Assembly: GCA_015522935.1 (NCBI GenBank) | Contig: WALH01000015.1 | Span: 1 to 20,978 of the forward strand | Direction: 5' to 3' | DNA length: 20,978 bases | From: DHVE2 group archaeon | GTDB lineage: Archaea; Thermoplasmatota; Thermoplasmata; Thermoplasmatales; Aciduliprofundaceae | Shown: in pieces, positions 1 to 8,900 of the stretch | Layout of the letters: the number at the start of each line of letters is the position of its first letter | How positions within the stretch are numbered: the first letter of the stretch is position 1 | The notes under the pieces: model-generated | What the model was told of the DNA's origin: nothing | What the model saw: only the letters and a program-made list of their open reading frames with translations | Databases searched by the model: none | Position numbers and translations under genes: made by a program

Positions 1-398
1 CGATTGTCCTGTTCGTTTTGCGAGGAATGCATCGACGGATCGTCAGCAGATATTACAACCAGCCCGCCTTTGGTTCCCAAGTATGCAGTGGTCATGAATG
101 CATCGGATGCCACATTTAAGCCCACATGCTTGAAGAAAACCATACTTCGCAACCCAGAAGCGGCGGCAGCCGCACTAACTTCTAATGCAACCTTTTCGTT
201 AGTGGAAAATTCAAAATATATGCCGGCGTCCTTGGCAATATAGAAAAGAACATTGCCAATTTCACTTGAAGGCGTTCCGGGATAGGTGCTTGCAAAATTC
301 ACGCCTGCTTCTACTGCTCCCCTTACTATAGCTTCGTTTCCCAAAAGAAACTCCTTTCTACCTTGCTCGTCTATCAGTATATTCCCGTAGTTAGGCAT
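1..398 (-). CDS. iorA: indolepyruvate:ferredoxin oxidoreductase, alpha subunit (5' part, cut by window edge)
   Basis: Partial gene: the first 132 codons are present and the rest lies beyond the left edge. The reading frame starts at ATG 398 (MPNYGNILIDEQ) and runs open to base 1. The segment LLGNEAIVRGAVEAG followed by TYPGTPSSEI and, further on, SMHSSQNEQDN is characteristic of the N-terminal pyrimidine-binding domain of IorA, the thiamine-diphosphate subunit that oxidatively decarboxylates aryl pyruvates from aromatic amino acid breakdown to aryl acetyl-CoA with ferredoxin as acceptor. AGGAGG sits 7 nt before the ATG and overlaps the stop of porB, which ends 2 bases upstream (401), so iorA is probably co-transcribed and translationally coupled with porCDAB. 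The C-terminal TPP and 4Fe-4S domains and a partner iorB cannot be checked here. Family call is by recalled motifs. Confidence 0.85.
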   Translation of the reverse strand, partial: MPNYGNILIDEQGRKEFLLGNEAIVRGAVEAGVNFASTYPGTPSSEIGNVLFYIAKDAGIYFEFSTNEKVALEVSAAAAASGLRSMVFFKHVGLNVASDAFMTTAYLGTKGGLVVISADDPSMHSSQNEQDN

Positions 399-400
399 CT

Positions 401-1300
401 TCAATCCTCCTGAGAGCAGCGTTCCTTCTTAAGTAGAGCTTTCCAGTTCTCATCAATGTGCTTTTGAATTCTTGCAATTTCCTCTTCGGTTAAATGCCTG
501 AATCTCCCCTGCATCATGAGATAATCCTTCACAGGCTTTGGATTCTTTGGCTTTATAGTTATACGGTATTTTCCATTCACAACTTCGTAGAGGGGAAATA
601 CATTTGTTTGCACTGCCAATCTTGATACTTCTACCGTTTTATCCGGGGGATACCTCCATCCAGTTGGACAAGGCGAGAGAATCTGTATGAACTTTGGACC
701 CTTCATTTCCTTTGCTCTTCTGAGTTTGGAAATCATATCCTCAGGATATGCGATAGTTGCTGTTGCCACATAAGGAATGTTATGAGCAACCATTATTTCC
801 GCCACACTCTTCTTCGGTTCCCATTTGTACATTCTCTTCTTTCCTCCCGGCGTAGTAGTTGTCCAAGCACCCATTGGTGTCGATCCTGAACGCTGGATAC
901 CCGTATTCATATATGCTTCGTTGTCATACATTATGTAAAAGACATTATGCCCTCTTTCGGCTGCTGCACTCAAAGCCTGTAATCCTATATCCGCTGTGCC
1001 ACCATCCCCTGCAAAGCCTACAACATTCACATCCTCCTTGCCCATGACATCTAAAGCCTCGCGAATTCCAGATATGGCTGCACCTGTAACCTCAAATGCT
1101 GTGTAAAGGAGGGGTACTTCAAGGTTTCGGTGGGGATACACTCCCGGGATAACAGCCCAGCAGCATGCAGGAATGGAGAGAATTGTTCTCTTACCCAGAG
1201 CCTTAAGAACATAGCGCATTGCTATTGTCGCTCCACATCCCAAGCATGCAGTATGACCAGAAAGCATGTATTCCTCTTCTGGTATGGTTAGCCTATGCAT
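401..1300 (-). CDS. porB: pyruvate (2-oxoacid):ferredoxin oxidoreductase, beta subunit
   Basis: TPP-binding beta subunit of a four-subunit 2-oxoacid:ferredoxin oxidoreductase, which converts pyruvate and CoA to acetyl-CoA, CO2 and reduced ferredoxin. Seen in the 299-residue protein: N-terminal ACLGCG with further cysteines (PACCW) that fit ligands of the proximal 4Fe-4S cluster, then the TPP/Mg motif GDGGTADIG and the hallmark YDNEAYMNTGIQRS, then SPCPTGW. I place the start at ATG 1300 because GGTG lies 6 nt upstream, the spacing used by neighbouring genes; an ATG one codon upstream (1303) is also possible. The start overlaps the stop of porA as TGATG, indicating translational coupling. The beta subunit of the 2-ketoisovalerate enzyme (VorB) is very similar, so substrate preference between pyruvate and branched 2-oxoacids is not settled by the sequence. 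Confidence 0.9.
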   Translation of the reverse strand: MHRLTIPEEEYMLSGHTACLGCGATIAMRYVLKALGKRTILSIPACCWAVIPGVYPHRNLEVPLLYTAFEVTGAAISGIREALDVMGKEDVNVVGFAGDGGTADIGLQALSAAAERGHNVFYIMYDNEAYMNTGIQRSGSTPMGAWTTTTPGGKKRMYKWEPKKSVAEIMVAHNIPYVATATIAYPEDMISKLRRAKEMKGPKFIQILSPCPTGWRYPPDKTVEVSRLAVQTNVFPLYEVVNGKYRITIKPKNPKPVKDYLMMQGRFRHLTEEEIARIQKHIDENWKALLKKERCSQED

Positions 1301-2487
1301 CATGACCACCTCTCATCTCCTTGCAATCCAACCCATTCAACTTCTTTATCCACCACACCTTTCTTTGAAATGAGAAGCATATCCTTGAATACCTTCTCCA
1401 GAATTTTGGGTGTGATGTCTCTACCTCCAAGGCCCATCACATAATTTTTGACAGGTATATCAGTAAATCCATACAGGGAGGATTTCGTCTCCGCATATAA
1501 ATTGGCGCCAGGTCCAAAGGAATAACTTCTGTCAGCTACCCCTAACATATTTGTTTTCCTTGCAATGTTTCTGATCTCTTCGACGGGAAACGGGCGGAAG
1601 TATCTAACACGGGCGACACCCACTTTGTATCCCTCTCCTCTCATATTATCCACCACATCCTTGGCAGTCGAGCCTATTGTTCCTAAAACCACCATAACTG
1701 CATCTGCATCCTCAGTTCTGTATTCCTCTACAAAAGGCGAGTAATTCCGACCGAAGATTTCATTAAATTCTTTGACAACTTCTCCTGTTTCTTTTCTTGC
1801 ATCTTCCATTGCCAAAGCCATCTTGTAGCGGAACTCCATATACGGGCCCTCAGGCATTATTAAAGAACCGAATCCTGCAGGTTCGTCCGGATCCAATTTG
1901 AATGCTGGATCGTACTCGCCTAAGAATTCATCCACTTTTTCCTGTTCAGGTATATCCACACCTTCCGATGTATGGCTGAGAATGAAAGCATCTTCAATGA
2001 CCATGCTTGGAAGCAGAATATTGTGTTTCTCTCCTATCTTGTATGACATTATTATCGAATCTATAACCTCCTGATTATTCTCCGTGTATATCTGAATCCA
2101 GCCTGTGTCTCTCTGGGCCATGGTGTCTAATTGATCAGTCCACACGCTCCATGGTGGAGCCATAGCACGATTTACCACACTCATAACTATGGGCAATCTT
2201 GCCCCCGATGCCCATATAAGCATCTCATGCATGAGCGCCAACCCATGGGCACTCGTTGCTGTGAAAGTTCGTACACCCGTGTTTTGAGCGGCTATGCATG
2301 CTGCCATCGCACTATGCTCGCTCTCCACGCGGATATACCTAGCATCCATTTCACCGTTTGCAATAAAAGAGGCTATAGTTTCAATTATGCTAGTCTGGGG
2401 TGTAATAGGATAAGCGGCCACAACCTTCGGACGGGATAACCTTGCACCCCATGCCGCACTTTCATTTCCAGTGAGGATCATCTTCAT
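1300..2487 (-). CDS. porA: pyruvate (2-oxoacid):ferredoxin oxidoreductase, alpha subunit
   Basis: Alpha subunit (395 residues) of the POR/VOR complex, carrying the pyrimidine-binding part of the TPP site. Seen: N-terminal LTGNESAAWGARL, AAYPITPQTSI (the conserved YPITPS-type loop), VESEHSAMAACIAA with the catalytic-site glutamate, the loop ATSAHGLALMHE, NRAMAPPWS and AQRDTGWIQIYTENNQEV, all in the family order; a transketolase C-terminal-like domain follows from about residue 250. Length matches archaeal PorA (about 390). The start ATG 2487 overlaps the stop of porD by four bases (ATGA) and has GGTG 7 nt upstream. Position between porD and porB gives the order C-D-A-B common in archaea. A 2-ketoisovalerate enzyme remains an alternative. 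Confidence 0.91.
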   Translation of the reverse strand: MKMILTGNESAAWGARLSRPKVVAAYPITPQTSIIETIASFIANGEMDARYIRVESEHSAMAACIAAQNTGVRTFTATSAHGLALMHEMLIWASGARLPIVMSVVNRAMAPPWSVWTDQLDTMAQRDTGWIQIYTENNQEVIDSIIMSYKIGEKHNILLPSMVIEDAFILSHTSEGVDIPEQEKVDEFLGEYDPAFKLDPDEPAGFGSLIMPEGPYMEFRYKMALAMEDARKETGEVVKEFNEIFGRNYSPFVEEYRTEDADAVMVVLGTIGSTAKDVVDNMRGEGYKVGVARVRYFRPFPVEEIRNIARKTNMLGVADRSYSFGPGANLYAETKSSLYGFTDIPVKNYVMGLGGRDITPKILEKVFKDMLLISKKGVVDKEVEWVGLQGDERWS

Positions 2488-2807
2488 TCTTCCTCACCTC
2501 CCGCCTCTTCCAAAACTAATTCTATTGCATTAACAGGGCATTCATTGGCACATATCCCGCAGCCTTTACAATAATCGTAATTGATCTCCACAGTATCAAA
2601 TTTCGCCAGCGCCTCTTTAGGAGAAGGATGTGCGTCAGGTGGGGCAAAGTGAATTGCAGCATCAGGACAAAATTTCCAGCAAATATAACATCTTATACAC
2701 TTATCATAGTGTATAATCGGTCTGAATGTTCTCCATCCACCTGTCTTGTTTTCCGTGCTTGGAACCTTTGCGATTGGAGTTGGATCCTCAGGTAATATTA
2801 TCGCCAA
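2484..2807 (-). CDS. porD: pyruvate (2-oxoacid):ferredoxin oxidoreductase, delta subunit (2x[4Fe-4S] ferredoxin)
   Basis: Delta subunit of 107 residues, a two-cluster ferredoxin that passes electrons from the TPP/proximal cluster site to external ferredoxin. Two CxxCxxCxxxCP motifs are complete: C37, C40, C43, C47-P48 and C80, C83, C86, C90-P91. I choose the TTG at 2807 as start because the sequence upstream is GGAGGTGAT with GGTG exactly 6 nt before it, the same geometry as nearby genes; a GTG at 2816 in the same frame would lie inside that ribosome binding site. The site itself is made of the last codons of porC (GGA GGT GAT TAA), so translation of porD is coupled to porC termination. Use of a rare TTG start for the smallest subunit is worth noting. 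Confidence 0.88.
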   Translation of the reverse strand: MAIILPEDPTPIAKVPSTENKTGGWRTFRPIIHYDKCIRCYICWKFCPDAAIHFAPPDAHPSPKEALAKFDTVEINYDYCKGCGICANECPVNAIELVLEEAGGEEE

Positions 2808-2808
2808 T

Positions 2809-3369
2809 TTAATCACCTCCTAACTTCACATTCTCGTAGGCTTCTTTTGCCGCAAGTGCGTTCTCCTCCTGTTTGGCAGGAGCTGCTTGCCGAATCGCAT
2901 CCATAATAGTTTCTATCTTCACAAGGCCACTCATCCTTGCGAAGGCGCCTAAAATCGCTGTATTCACTATGGGCGCAGTCTGAGAACCTAAATGATGCTT
3001 TATTGCTATGGTTGTTGCATCAACAGTCGCTATGTTTTTGTGGTTAAGAACCTTCTTCATCTCTTCAGGACTCTTTATAGTATTTATCAGTATGTATCCA
3101 TCCTTCTTCAGTCCTTTGAGAACATCCACTGCTCCTATAAGCGACGCATCAAGCACAATCACGTAGTCTGGCTCATAAATTTGATACCGTGCCCTTATAG
3201 GTTTATCGTCCATACGGGTGAACGCTGTTACAGGTGCTCCTCGCCGTTCCACTCCATAGTATGGAAATGCTGAAACGTATTTTTCCTCCATGAAAAATGC
3301 CTTCGCCAAAATCTTTGAGGCCATTACCGATCCCTGTCCACCTCTACCATGAAAACGTATTTCTATCAT
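2809..3369 (-). CDS. porC: pyruvate (2-oxoacid):ferredoxin oxidoreductase, gamma subunit
   Basis: Gamma subunit (186 residues), which carries the CoA-facing domain of the POR/VOR complex. Seen: N-terminal MIEIRFHGRGGQG with the GRGGQG signature of the family, then FPYYGVERRGAPV, DKPIRARYQIYEPDYVIVLD and the segment VNTAILGAFARMSG. The frame stays open 21 codons further upstream (to a GTG at 3432), but the ATG at 3369 has GGTGAT directly upstream with good spacing and gives the normal family length, so I use it. It is the first of the four por genes and lies 60 bases after the stop of a small protein (3429-3647), with which it probably shares a transcript. In Pyrococcus-type systems the gamma subunit is shared by POR and VOR; only one set is present here. 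Confidence 0.9.
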   Translation of the reverse strand: MIEIRFHGRGGQGSVMASKILAKAFFMEEKYVSAFPYYGVERRGAPVTAFTRMDDKPIRARYQIYEPDYVIVLDASLIGAVDVLKGLKKDGYILINTIKSPEEMKKVLNHKNIATVDATTIAIKHHLGSQTAPIVNTAILGAFARMSGLVKIETIMDAIRQAAPAKQEENALAAKEAYENVKLGGD

Positions 3370-3428
3370 CCTATCACCAATGGGTAATGACATTATCATA
3401 TTTATTGTCTTCTCCCTGCATCGCAATA

Positions 3429-3647
3429 TCACAGTTTTTTACCGCATATACTCCAGCATTTGCGATTCTTCCCGCAGGCCTCTTCTATCTCTTCGCTCCA
3501 CAATCGAAGCTCTCTGCGATCATATTTCTTTTTCACGTATCCTTCCAACGTGCGGACGTTTACCACCAGACCGCTATCTTCTACTCCTACAATCTCTCCA
3601 AAACTCAACTCCGGTATTACGTAAACCCTTTTTCCTTTGAGCTCCAT
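3429..3647 (-). CDS. small conserved-looking protein of unknown function upstream of porC
   Basis: A 72-residue protein I do not recognise. It starts MELKGKRVYVIPELSFGEIV at ATG 3647, which has GGTGAG with GGTG 5 nt upstream, like other genes here; the frame continues to a TTG at 3674 without a ribosome binding site. The sequence alternates short hydrophobic strands and turns (VYVIPELSFGEIVGVEDSGLVVNVRTLEG), which suggests a small SH3-like or KOW-like beta barrel, followed by a charged helix (RRELRLWSEEIEEACG) and two cysteines near the end in a basic tail. No membrane segment or signal peptide. It is the first gene before porC (60-base gap), so a role in synthesis or regulation of the oxidoreductase is possible but only by position. 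The ribosome binding site and codon pattern make it a real gene rather than a shadow. Confidence 0.65.
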   Translation of the reverse strand: MELKGKRVYVIPELSFGEIVGVEDSGLVVNVRTLEGYVKKKYDRRELRLWSEEIEEACGKNRKCWSICGKKL

Positions 3648-3763
3648 AATCTCACCAAAGGTAAATAACTTCAAGAGTTAAAAAAGGTTCCATTAAAGCT
3701 AACCGTATCTTTAAGCTCACACAGGTCGGGGATAAGTTAAATACCCATATCTGTCCAATAATG

Positions 3764-3771
3764 CTTAAAAA
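3764..3771 (+). promoter_or_regulatory. TATA box for sufCB (leaderless start)
   Basis: The AT stretch CTTAAAAA is centred about 25 nt before the sufC ATG (3793), the usual distance from archaeal TATA box to transcription start. No ribosome binding site precedes the ATG, so the mRNA probably begins at or near the start codon. Confidence 0.5.
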
Positions 3772-3792
3772 CAAGCATACATACACTTATTT

Positions 3793-4560
3793 ATGAATAA
3801 CATTCTCTTGATCAGAAATCTGCATGTTGCAGTTGAAAACGGAAACTCGAAAAAGGAGATAATTAAAGGTCTCAATTTAGAAGGCCACGGCGGGGAGATT
3901 CATTTAGTTATGGGCCCAAACGGCTCAGGAAAGAGCACACTTGCCTTATCCATCATGGGCCATCCCCGGTACGGAATTTTAGATGGAGAGATAAAATTTG
4001 AGAATGAGAAAATAAATCATTTGTCTCCCGATGAAAGAGCCAAGCGGGGGATATTTCTGGCTTTTCAGCATCCGGAAGAGGTTGAAGGTGTGAGAATAAT
4101 TGATTATCTCCGTATGCTTGTGGAGAAGGTCAGAAAAATAGATAGGAAAGAATCATACGATTTCGTTGTGGCTCGTGCGAAAGAGGTTTGGTTCCGGGAA
4201 GAGGATTTGAACAGGTACATAAATGTGGGTTTCTCCGGGGGCGAGAGAAAGAGATTCGAGATTCTTCAAGCTATGCTTTTAGACCCTAAATTGGTGATTC
4301 TTGACGAACCGGACAGCGGTGCAGACGTTGACTCTCTCAGTCTTATATCCCTGAAACTCCGAGAAATGAGGGAGAGCGGCAAGGGGATTCTTCTCATAAC
4401 CCACTACGGTAGAATATTGCAGCACATAGAGAAGAAAAGAATCAAGGTGCACATAATGCGCGATGGAAAAATCGTGATGAGCGGCGGAGAAGAATTAGTG
4501 GATAGGATTGAAAAGGAGGGATTTGCCAAGATATTTGAGGAGTGCGGTTGCAATGAGTGA
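3793..4560 (+). CDS. sufC: Fe-S cluster assembly ATPase SufC
   Basis: ABC-type ATPase (255 residues) that binds the SufB scaffold and drives its conformational change during Fe-S cluster assembly in the cytoplasm. Seen: Walker A GPNGSGKST at residues 41-49, Q-loop FQHPEEVEGV (a SufC hallmark), signature FSGGERKR from residue 147, Walker B VILDEPDSG with D171-E172, and the H-loop histidine H204 in LLITHYGR. Length equals the family norm (about 250). The start codon sits about 25 nt after a TATA box with no ribosome binding site. The 3' end overlaps sufB by 8 bases (ATGAGTGA), so the two are translated together. No sufD, sufS, sufE or sufU follows, which fits the two-gene SUF-like minimal system described in archaea. 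The neighbouring POR/IOR genes are heavy Fe-S consumers. Confidence 0.94.
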   Translation: MNNILLIRNLHVAVENGNSKKEIIKGLNLEGHGGEIHLVMGPNGSGKSTLALSIMGHPRYGILDGEIKFENEKINHLSPDERAKRGIFLAFQHPEEVEGVRIIDYLRMLVEKVRKIDRKESYDFVVARAKEVWFREEDLNRYINVGFSGGERKRFEILQAMLLDPKLVILDEPDSGADVDSLSLISLKLREMRESGKGILLITHYGRILQHIEKKRIKVHIMRDGKIVMSGGEELVDRIEKEGFAKIFEECGCNE

Positions 4561-5878
4561 TTTAACGAATCAGGATGCAAAGGCTATAATCGAGAATCAA
4601 ATTGAAACACTGAAGAAAAGGAATAAGGAGCCGGAGTGGATGACCAAGCTGAGATATAAAGCGATGAAAACCTTCTTTGAAGCGCCTCACAATGATCCTA
4701 TCATAAAGAATCCCCTAAAATTCGTGGTGAAATCCACCGAAGAAGTTTATCCGGAAATAAAGAGCTTGGATGACCTTCCCCCTGAGATGAGGAGCCTTTT
4801 GGATCGCTTAGGTATAGCGGAAGTGGAGAAGAAGTACGTGGCAGGAATAGCGGTGCAGAGCGATACAAGTATCGTGCTCAACGAATTCCTGAAAACATGG
4901 AGGGAAAAGGGATTGATAATGGAATCCATGGAAGATGCCGTGAGAAAGTACCCTGCGCTAAAGGATAAATTTATGGGGCTTTTCAATCCTGCTGAAAGCA
5001 AATTAGCCGCTTACCACACCGCTGTATGGAACGGAGGAGTATTTTTGCACGTAAAATCCGGATTGAAGGTTCCTGTTCCCATGCATCTTTTCTTTCTCAT
5101 ACAGAACAGTGCGATGGCTCAGGCGCCCCATATAATCATAGATGCCGAGCCCCAAAGTGAGATTCACCTGATTGAAGGATGCACCTCTCCCGTATTGGTT
5201 CGACACTCTCTTCATCTTGACATGACGGAGGCGTATATAGGAAATGATGCGAGGGTCAAACTCAGCGTGCTTCAGAACTGGCCTGAATATGTGCATACTC
5301 GCCCGATGACCCGTGCGGTCGTTGGGAAAAATGCAGAGTTCATAAACACCACAGTTGGTTTGGGCACGGGAAAAAGTAACGTTTCCAATCCAAAGTACTT
5401 CGTTCAGGATGGGGGATACGCGGAGCTTAACAGTATAATTTTGGGACAGAAGGATTTCTATGTGGATCTGGGAGGAGAGATTCATCTTCAAGGCGCCAAA
5501 TCTCATGGCTTGAATGTAAGCAAGAGTGTGATAATGGATAGAAGCCATGTGATAACCCGCAGTGTAATTCAAGCAAATGCACCCAAAACAAAAGGGCACA
5601 TAAGTTGCGATGCTCTTATTCTTAGTCCAAAAGCCAATATGGAGACATACCCCGGTTTGATATCAAGCGTGGACGATTCCGAGTTAAGCCACGAGGCCGC
5701 CATAGGAAAAATAAAGGAAGAGGAGCTATTTTACCTAATGTCACGGGGATTGAAAGAGGAGGAAGCGACGCAACTGATAGTAAAGGGCTTCGTTGATCCT
5801 CTTCTAAAGGACATACCCACAGAGTTCGTGATTGAAATAAGAAAGATTATCGAGCTGGCTGTGAGCGGAGGGATGTAA
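4553..5878 (+). CDS. sufB: Fe-S cluster assembly scaffold SufB (SufBD family)
   Basis: Scaffold of 441 residues on which Fe-S clusters are built together with SufC. The C-terminal core aligns by eye with E. coli SufB: C352 in the stretch SCDALIL corresponds to the catalytic/cluster cysteine (C405 in E. coli), H380-E381 in SHEAAIGKI correspond to the conserved HEA motif with the E434 ligand, and ELFYLMSRGLKEEEA matches the SufBD terminal helix region. I start at ATG 4553 (MSDLTNQD), whose GGTTG-containing upstream lies in sufC; the frame extends 15 codons further up inside sufC without a good start. With a single SufBD protein, a homodimer with SufC is the likely complex (established for minimal SUF systems, inferred here). 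Shorter than bacterial SufB (about 495) by loss in the N-terminal helical part. Confidence 0.92.
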   Translation: MSDLTNQDAKAIIENQIETLKKRNKEPEWMTKLRYKAMKTFFEAPHNDPIIKNPLKFVVKSTEEVYPEIKSLDDLPPEMRSLLDRLGIAEVEKKYVAGIAVQSDTSIVLNEFLKTWREKGLIMESMEDAVRKYPALKDKFMGLFNPAESKLAAYHTAVWNGGVFLHVKSGLKVPVPMHLFFLIQNSAMAQAPHIIIDAEPQSEIHLIEGCTSPVLVRHSLHLDMTEAYIGNDARVKLSVLQNWPEYVHTRPMTRAVVGKNAEFINTTVGLGTGKSNVSNPKYFVQDGGYAELNSIILGQKDFYVDLGGEIHLQGAKSHGLNVSKSVIMDRSHVITRSVIQANAPKTKGHISCDALILSPKANMETYPGLISSVDDSELSHEAAIGKIKEEELFYLMSRGLKEEEATQLIVKGFVDPLLKDIPTEFVIEIRKIIELAVSGGM

Positions 5879-5911
5879 AAAGAAAGTCATATGTCGAACA
5901 TCTGGGAAATA

Positions 5912-5920
5912 TTTATAAAT
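5912..5920 (+). promoter_or_regulatory. TATA box for ileS (leaderless start)
   Basis: TTTATAAAT, a near-ideal archaeal TATA box, is centred 26 nt before the ileS ATG at 5942. The sequence between has no purine-rich ribosome binding site. This also argues against the longer reading frame that would start before the box. Confidence 0.7.
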
Positions 5921-5941
5921 GGCTCGTCATTCCTCATCCCC

Positions 5942-8900
5942 ATGGAGATAAAGAGAATCGAGGATTTTCCCGTCGCCGAGGAAAAGATTCTGAAGTTCTG
6001 GGAAGAGGAAAGGATATTTGAAAAGCTGAGAGAGAAAAATAGAGGAAAAAAGAGATTCGTGTTTTTGGAAGGTCCACCCACGGCGAACGGGATGCCGCAT
6101 ATAGGCCACGCTTTAACCCGCGCCGTTAAGGATCTCTTTCTCAGGTATAAAGCGATGAACAACTATGAGATTTTCCCATGGATAGCAGGTTGGGATTGTC
6201 ACGGATTACCAGTGGAAATCGAAGTTGAAAAGAGTTTAGGGATAAACTCAAAAAGGGAAATAGAAAAATTTGGCATCGAGAAGTTTAACAAGTTGTGCAA
6301 GGAGAATGTGTTTAAATATCGCGATGAATGGATTAAAATGTCCAAGCGCATAGGATTCTGGATAGATTATGATAACGCTTACGTGACGATGAAGGACTAT
6401 TACATAGAGAGTGTATGGTGGGCTTTGAAAAAAATATACGATAAGGGTTTGTTAGTAAAAGACTACAAGGTCGTTCCCTACTGCCCGAGATGTGGCACAC
6501 CCCTGAGCAGTCATGAAGTTGCCCAAGGCTACAGGATTGTGAAGGATCCATCAGTATATGTGAAGTTCAAGGTCAAAGATGAAGATTCATATTTCTTAGT
6601 CTGGACCACTACCCCATGGACTCTGCCATCCAATTTACTGCTTGCGGTGGGAAAAGACATCGACTATGTCCTTGTGGAATACGAGGGTGAAAGATATTAT
6701 GTGGCAAAGGATCGCCTTAATGAGGTGGTAGGAGAGGCAAAAATAGTCAGAGAGATGAAAGGTCGTGAGCTAATTGGAAAGAGATATGAAAGATTGATAC
6801 CCTTCGTGCCCGTTAAATTTGATGCGTTTTACGTGACGCACGGAGATTTTGTCAGCACGGAAGAAGGTACGGGCATAGTGCACATCGCCCCTGCCTTTGG
6901 AGAGGATGATTTTCAGCTGTCCAAAAGAGAAGGTGTGCCTTTAGTTAAGCCGGTAAATGAGGAGGGAAAGTTCACAGATACTCCTTGGAAAGGAATGTTC
7001 GTGAAGGATGCGGATGAGCACATAATTCGCTGGTTAAAGGAAAATGGGAAACTCTTCAAAAAGGGCACCGTTGAGCACAGCTATCCACACTGCTGGCGCT
7101 GTGGCACTCCATTGCTCTATTACGCCTTGGACACATGGTACATAAAGATGAGTGAACTCCGGGATGAATTATTAAAGAATAATGAGAAGGTGAACTGGAA
7201 ACCAGAGTATCTCAAACACGGAAGATTCGGAAATTTCTTGGAAGAGATAAAAGACTGGGCTCTCTCGAGGAACAGGTACTGGGGCACCCCGCTTCCCGTC
7301 TGGGTTTGCCCGGAAGGACATATTTACATGCCGGAAAGCAAGGAAGACCTCTTGAAGCATGCAGATCCTGACAGCATCCCAGAGCATTTCGAACTTCATC
7401 GCCCATACGTGGATCACCTCCACATAAAATGCCCGATTTGTGGCAAGGAGATGAAAAGGGAGCCATACCTCATAGATGTATGGTTCGATTCAGGAAGTGC
7501 CTTCTTCTCACAGTTTCATTATCCCTATGAGAATCAGGAGAAATTCAAGAATGCGTACCCAGTGGATTTCATAACTGAAGCGCTGGATCAAACCCGAGGA
7601 TGGTTCTACACTCTGATGGCAATATCCACCGCAGTGTTTAACGATGCTCCGTATCGCAATGTTCTCACTCTTGGATTGATTTTAGACGAAGATGGAGAGA
7701 AGATGAGCAAGAGCAAGGGGAATGCAGTTGATCCTATGGAAATAATGAACAAGGTTGGCGCTGACGCTGTTCGTTTTTATCTTTACTCCATGCCTGTGTG
7801 GAAGAGCCGTCGTTTCTCTGAGCGGTTGGTTAGGGAATACATGCAAAAGACAATATACACGCTCTGGAACGTGGTGGTGTTCTTCAAAAATAACGCCAAG
7901 TTAGACGGATATAAAGGTGAGATCTACAAAATCAAAAGCGAGCTGGATCAATGGCTTATTTCCCGCCTAAACACAACTATTTGTGAAGTTCGCAAAAATC
8001 TGGATAGTTTCGAAGTGCATAAAGCGACGAAGGCAATCGAAAGGCTTATAGATGAACTCAGCAACTGGTATCTTCGCAGATCAAGGGGGAGATTCTGGCG
8101 CGAAGAGATGACTGAGGATAAGAGGAGTGCATACACCGCTTTATATCTAACACTGAAGAACATGGCACTTCTCATTGCTCCTTTCACCCCGTATCTGGCG
8201 GAAATAATATATCGTGAGACATTTGGCACGAAAAAGAGTGTGCATTTAGAAGATTACCCTACATATGATCCTTCGCTCATAGATGAGAAATTAGAGGAGG
8301 AGATGAACGTTGCAATAAAAATAGCGGAGGCTGGAAGGAGGGCAAGACAATTAGCGAACATCAAGTTAAGGCAACCTCTTAGAAAGATGGTGGTGTCATG
8401 CGAGGAAAAGTACGCAAAAATCGTGGAGAAATTCAGAGATGTTCTTATGAACGAGGTAAATGTAAAGGAAATTGAAATAGGAAGCACGAAGGGATTGAGT
8501 GAAACCCAAATAAAAATCAATTACAGAGTTTTAGGGCCAAAATTAAAAGGCGATTTGAAAAAAGTGGTGGCCGAGATACAGAGGATGAATCCGAAAGAAG
8601 TCGTGGACAAATTGAAGAGGGGAAATTTGGAAATTTTAGGTCACAAGTTGAGCGAAGAGGATATCAACGTGTTTGAGAAACCGGCAGAGAATATCAGAGC
8701 AGAAGAAGTCGAAGGTTTGCCCATATCCGTTTATCTGGATACTAAAATTGACGAAGAACTGCGATACGAAGGTCTCGCCAGAGAAGTTGTGCGGAGAATT
8801 CAATCAATGCGCAAGGACCTCAACCTCAGGTATGACCAGAAAATTATAACCTCGTACACGGGGGATGAAGAAATTGTTAAAGCGATTGAAAAGCACTGCG

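Noticed and set aside
3730..3747. A partial inverted repeat (GGGATA ... ATACCC) upstream of sufC, considered as an operator.
   Set aside because: The arms do not pair in the right register (GGGATA versus GGGTAT), leaving only three good pairs.
5003..5599. A 198-codon open frame on the minus strand inside sufB, and other long opposite-strand frames inside ileS, porB, porC, speD and mat.
   Set aside because: They lie wholly within well-supported genes, have no ribosome binding sites or TATA boxes, and their translations are rich in Cys/His/Ser in the pattern of reverse-complement shadows.
5891..5941. Extending ileS 17 codons upstream.
   Set aside because: The added codons contain the TTTATAAAT promoter box, and IleRS proteins normally begin near the segment starting at 5942.
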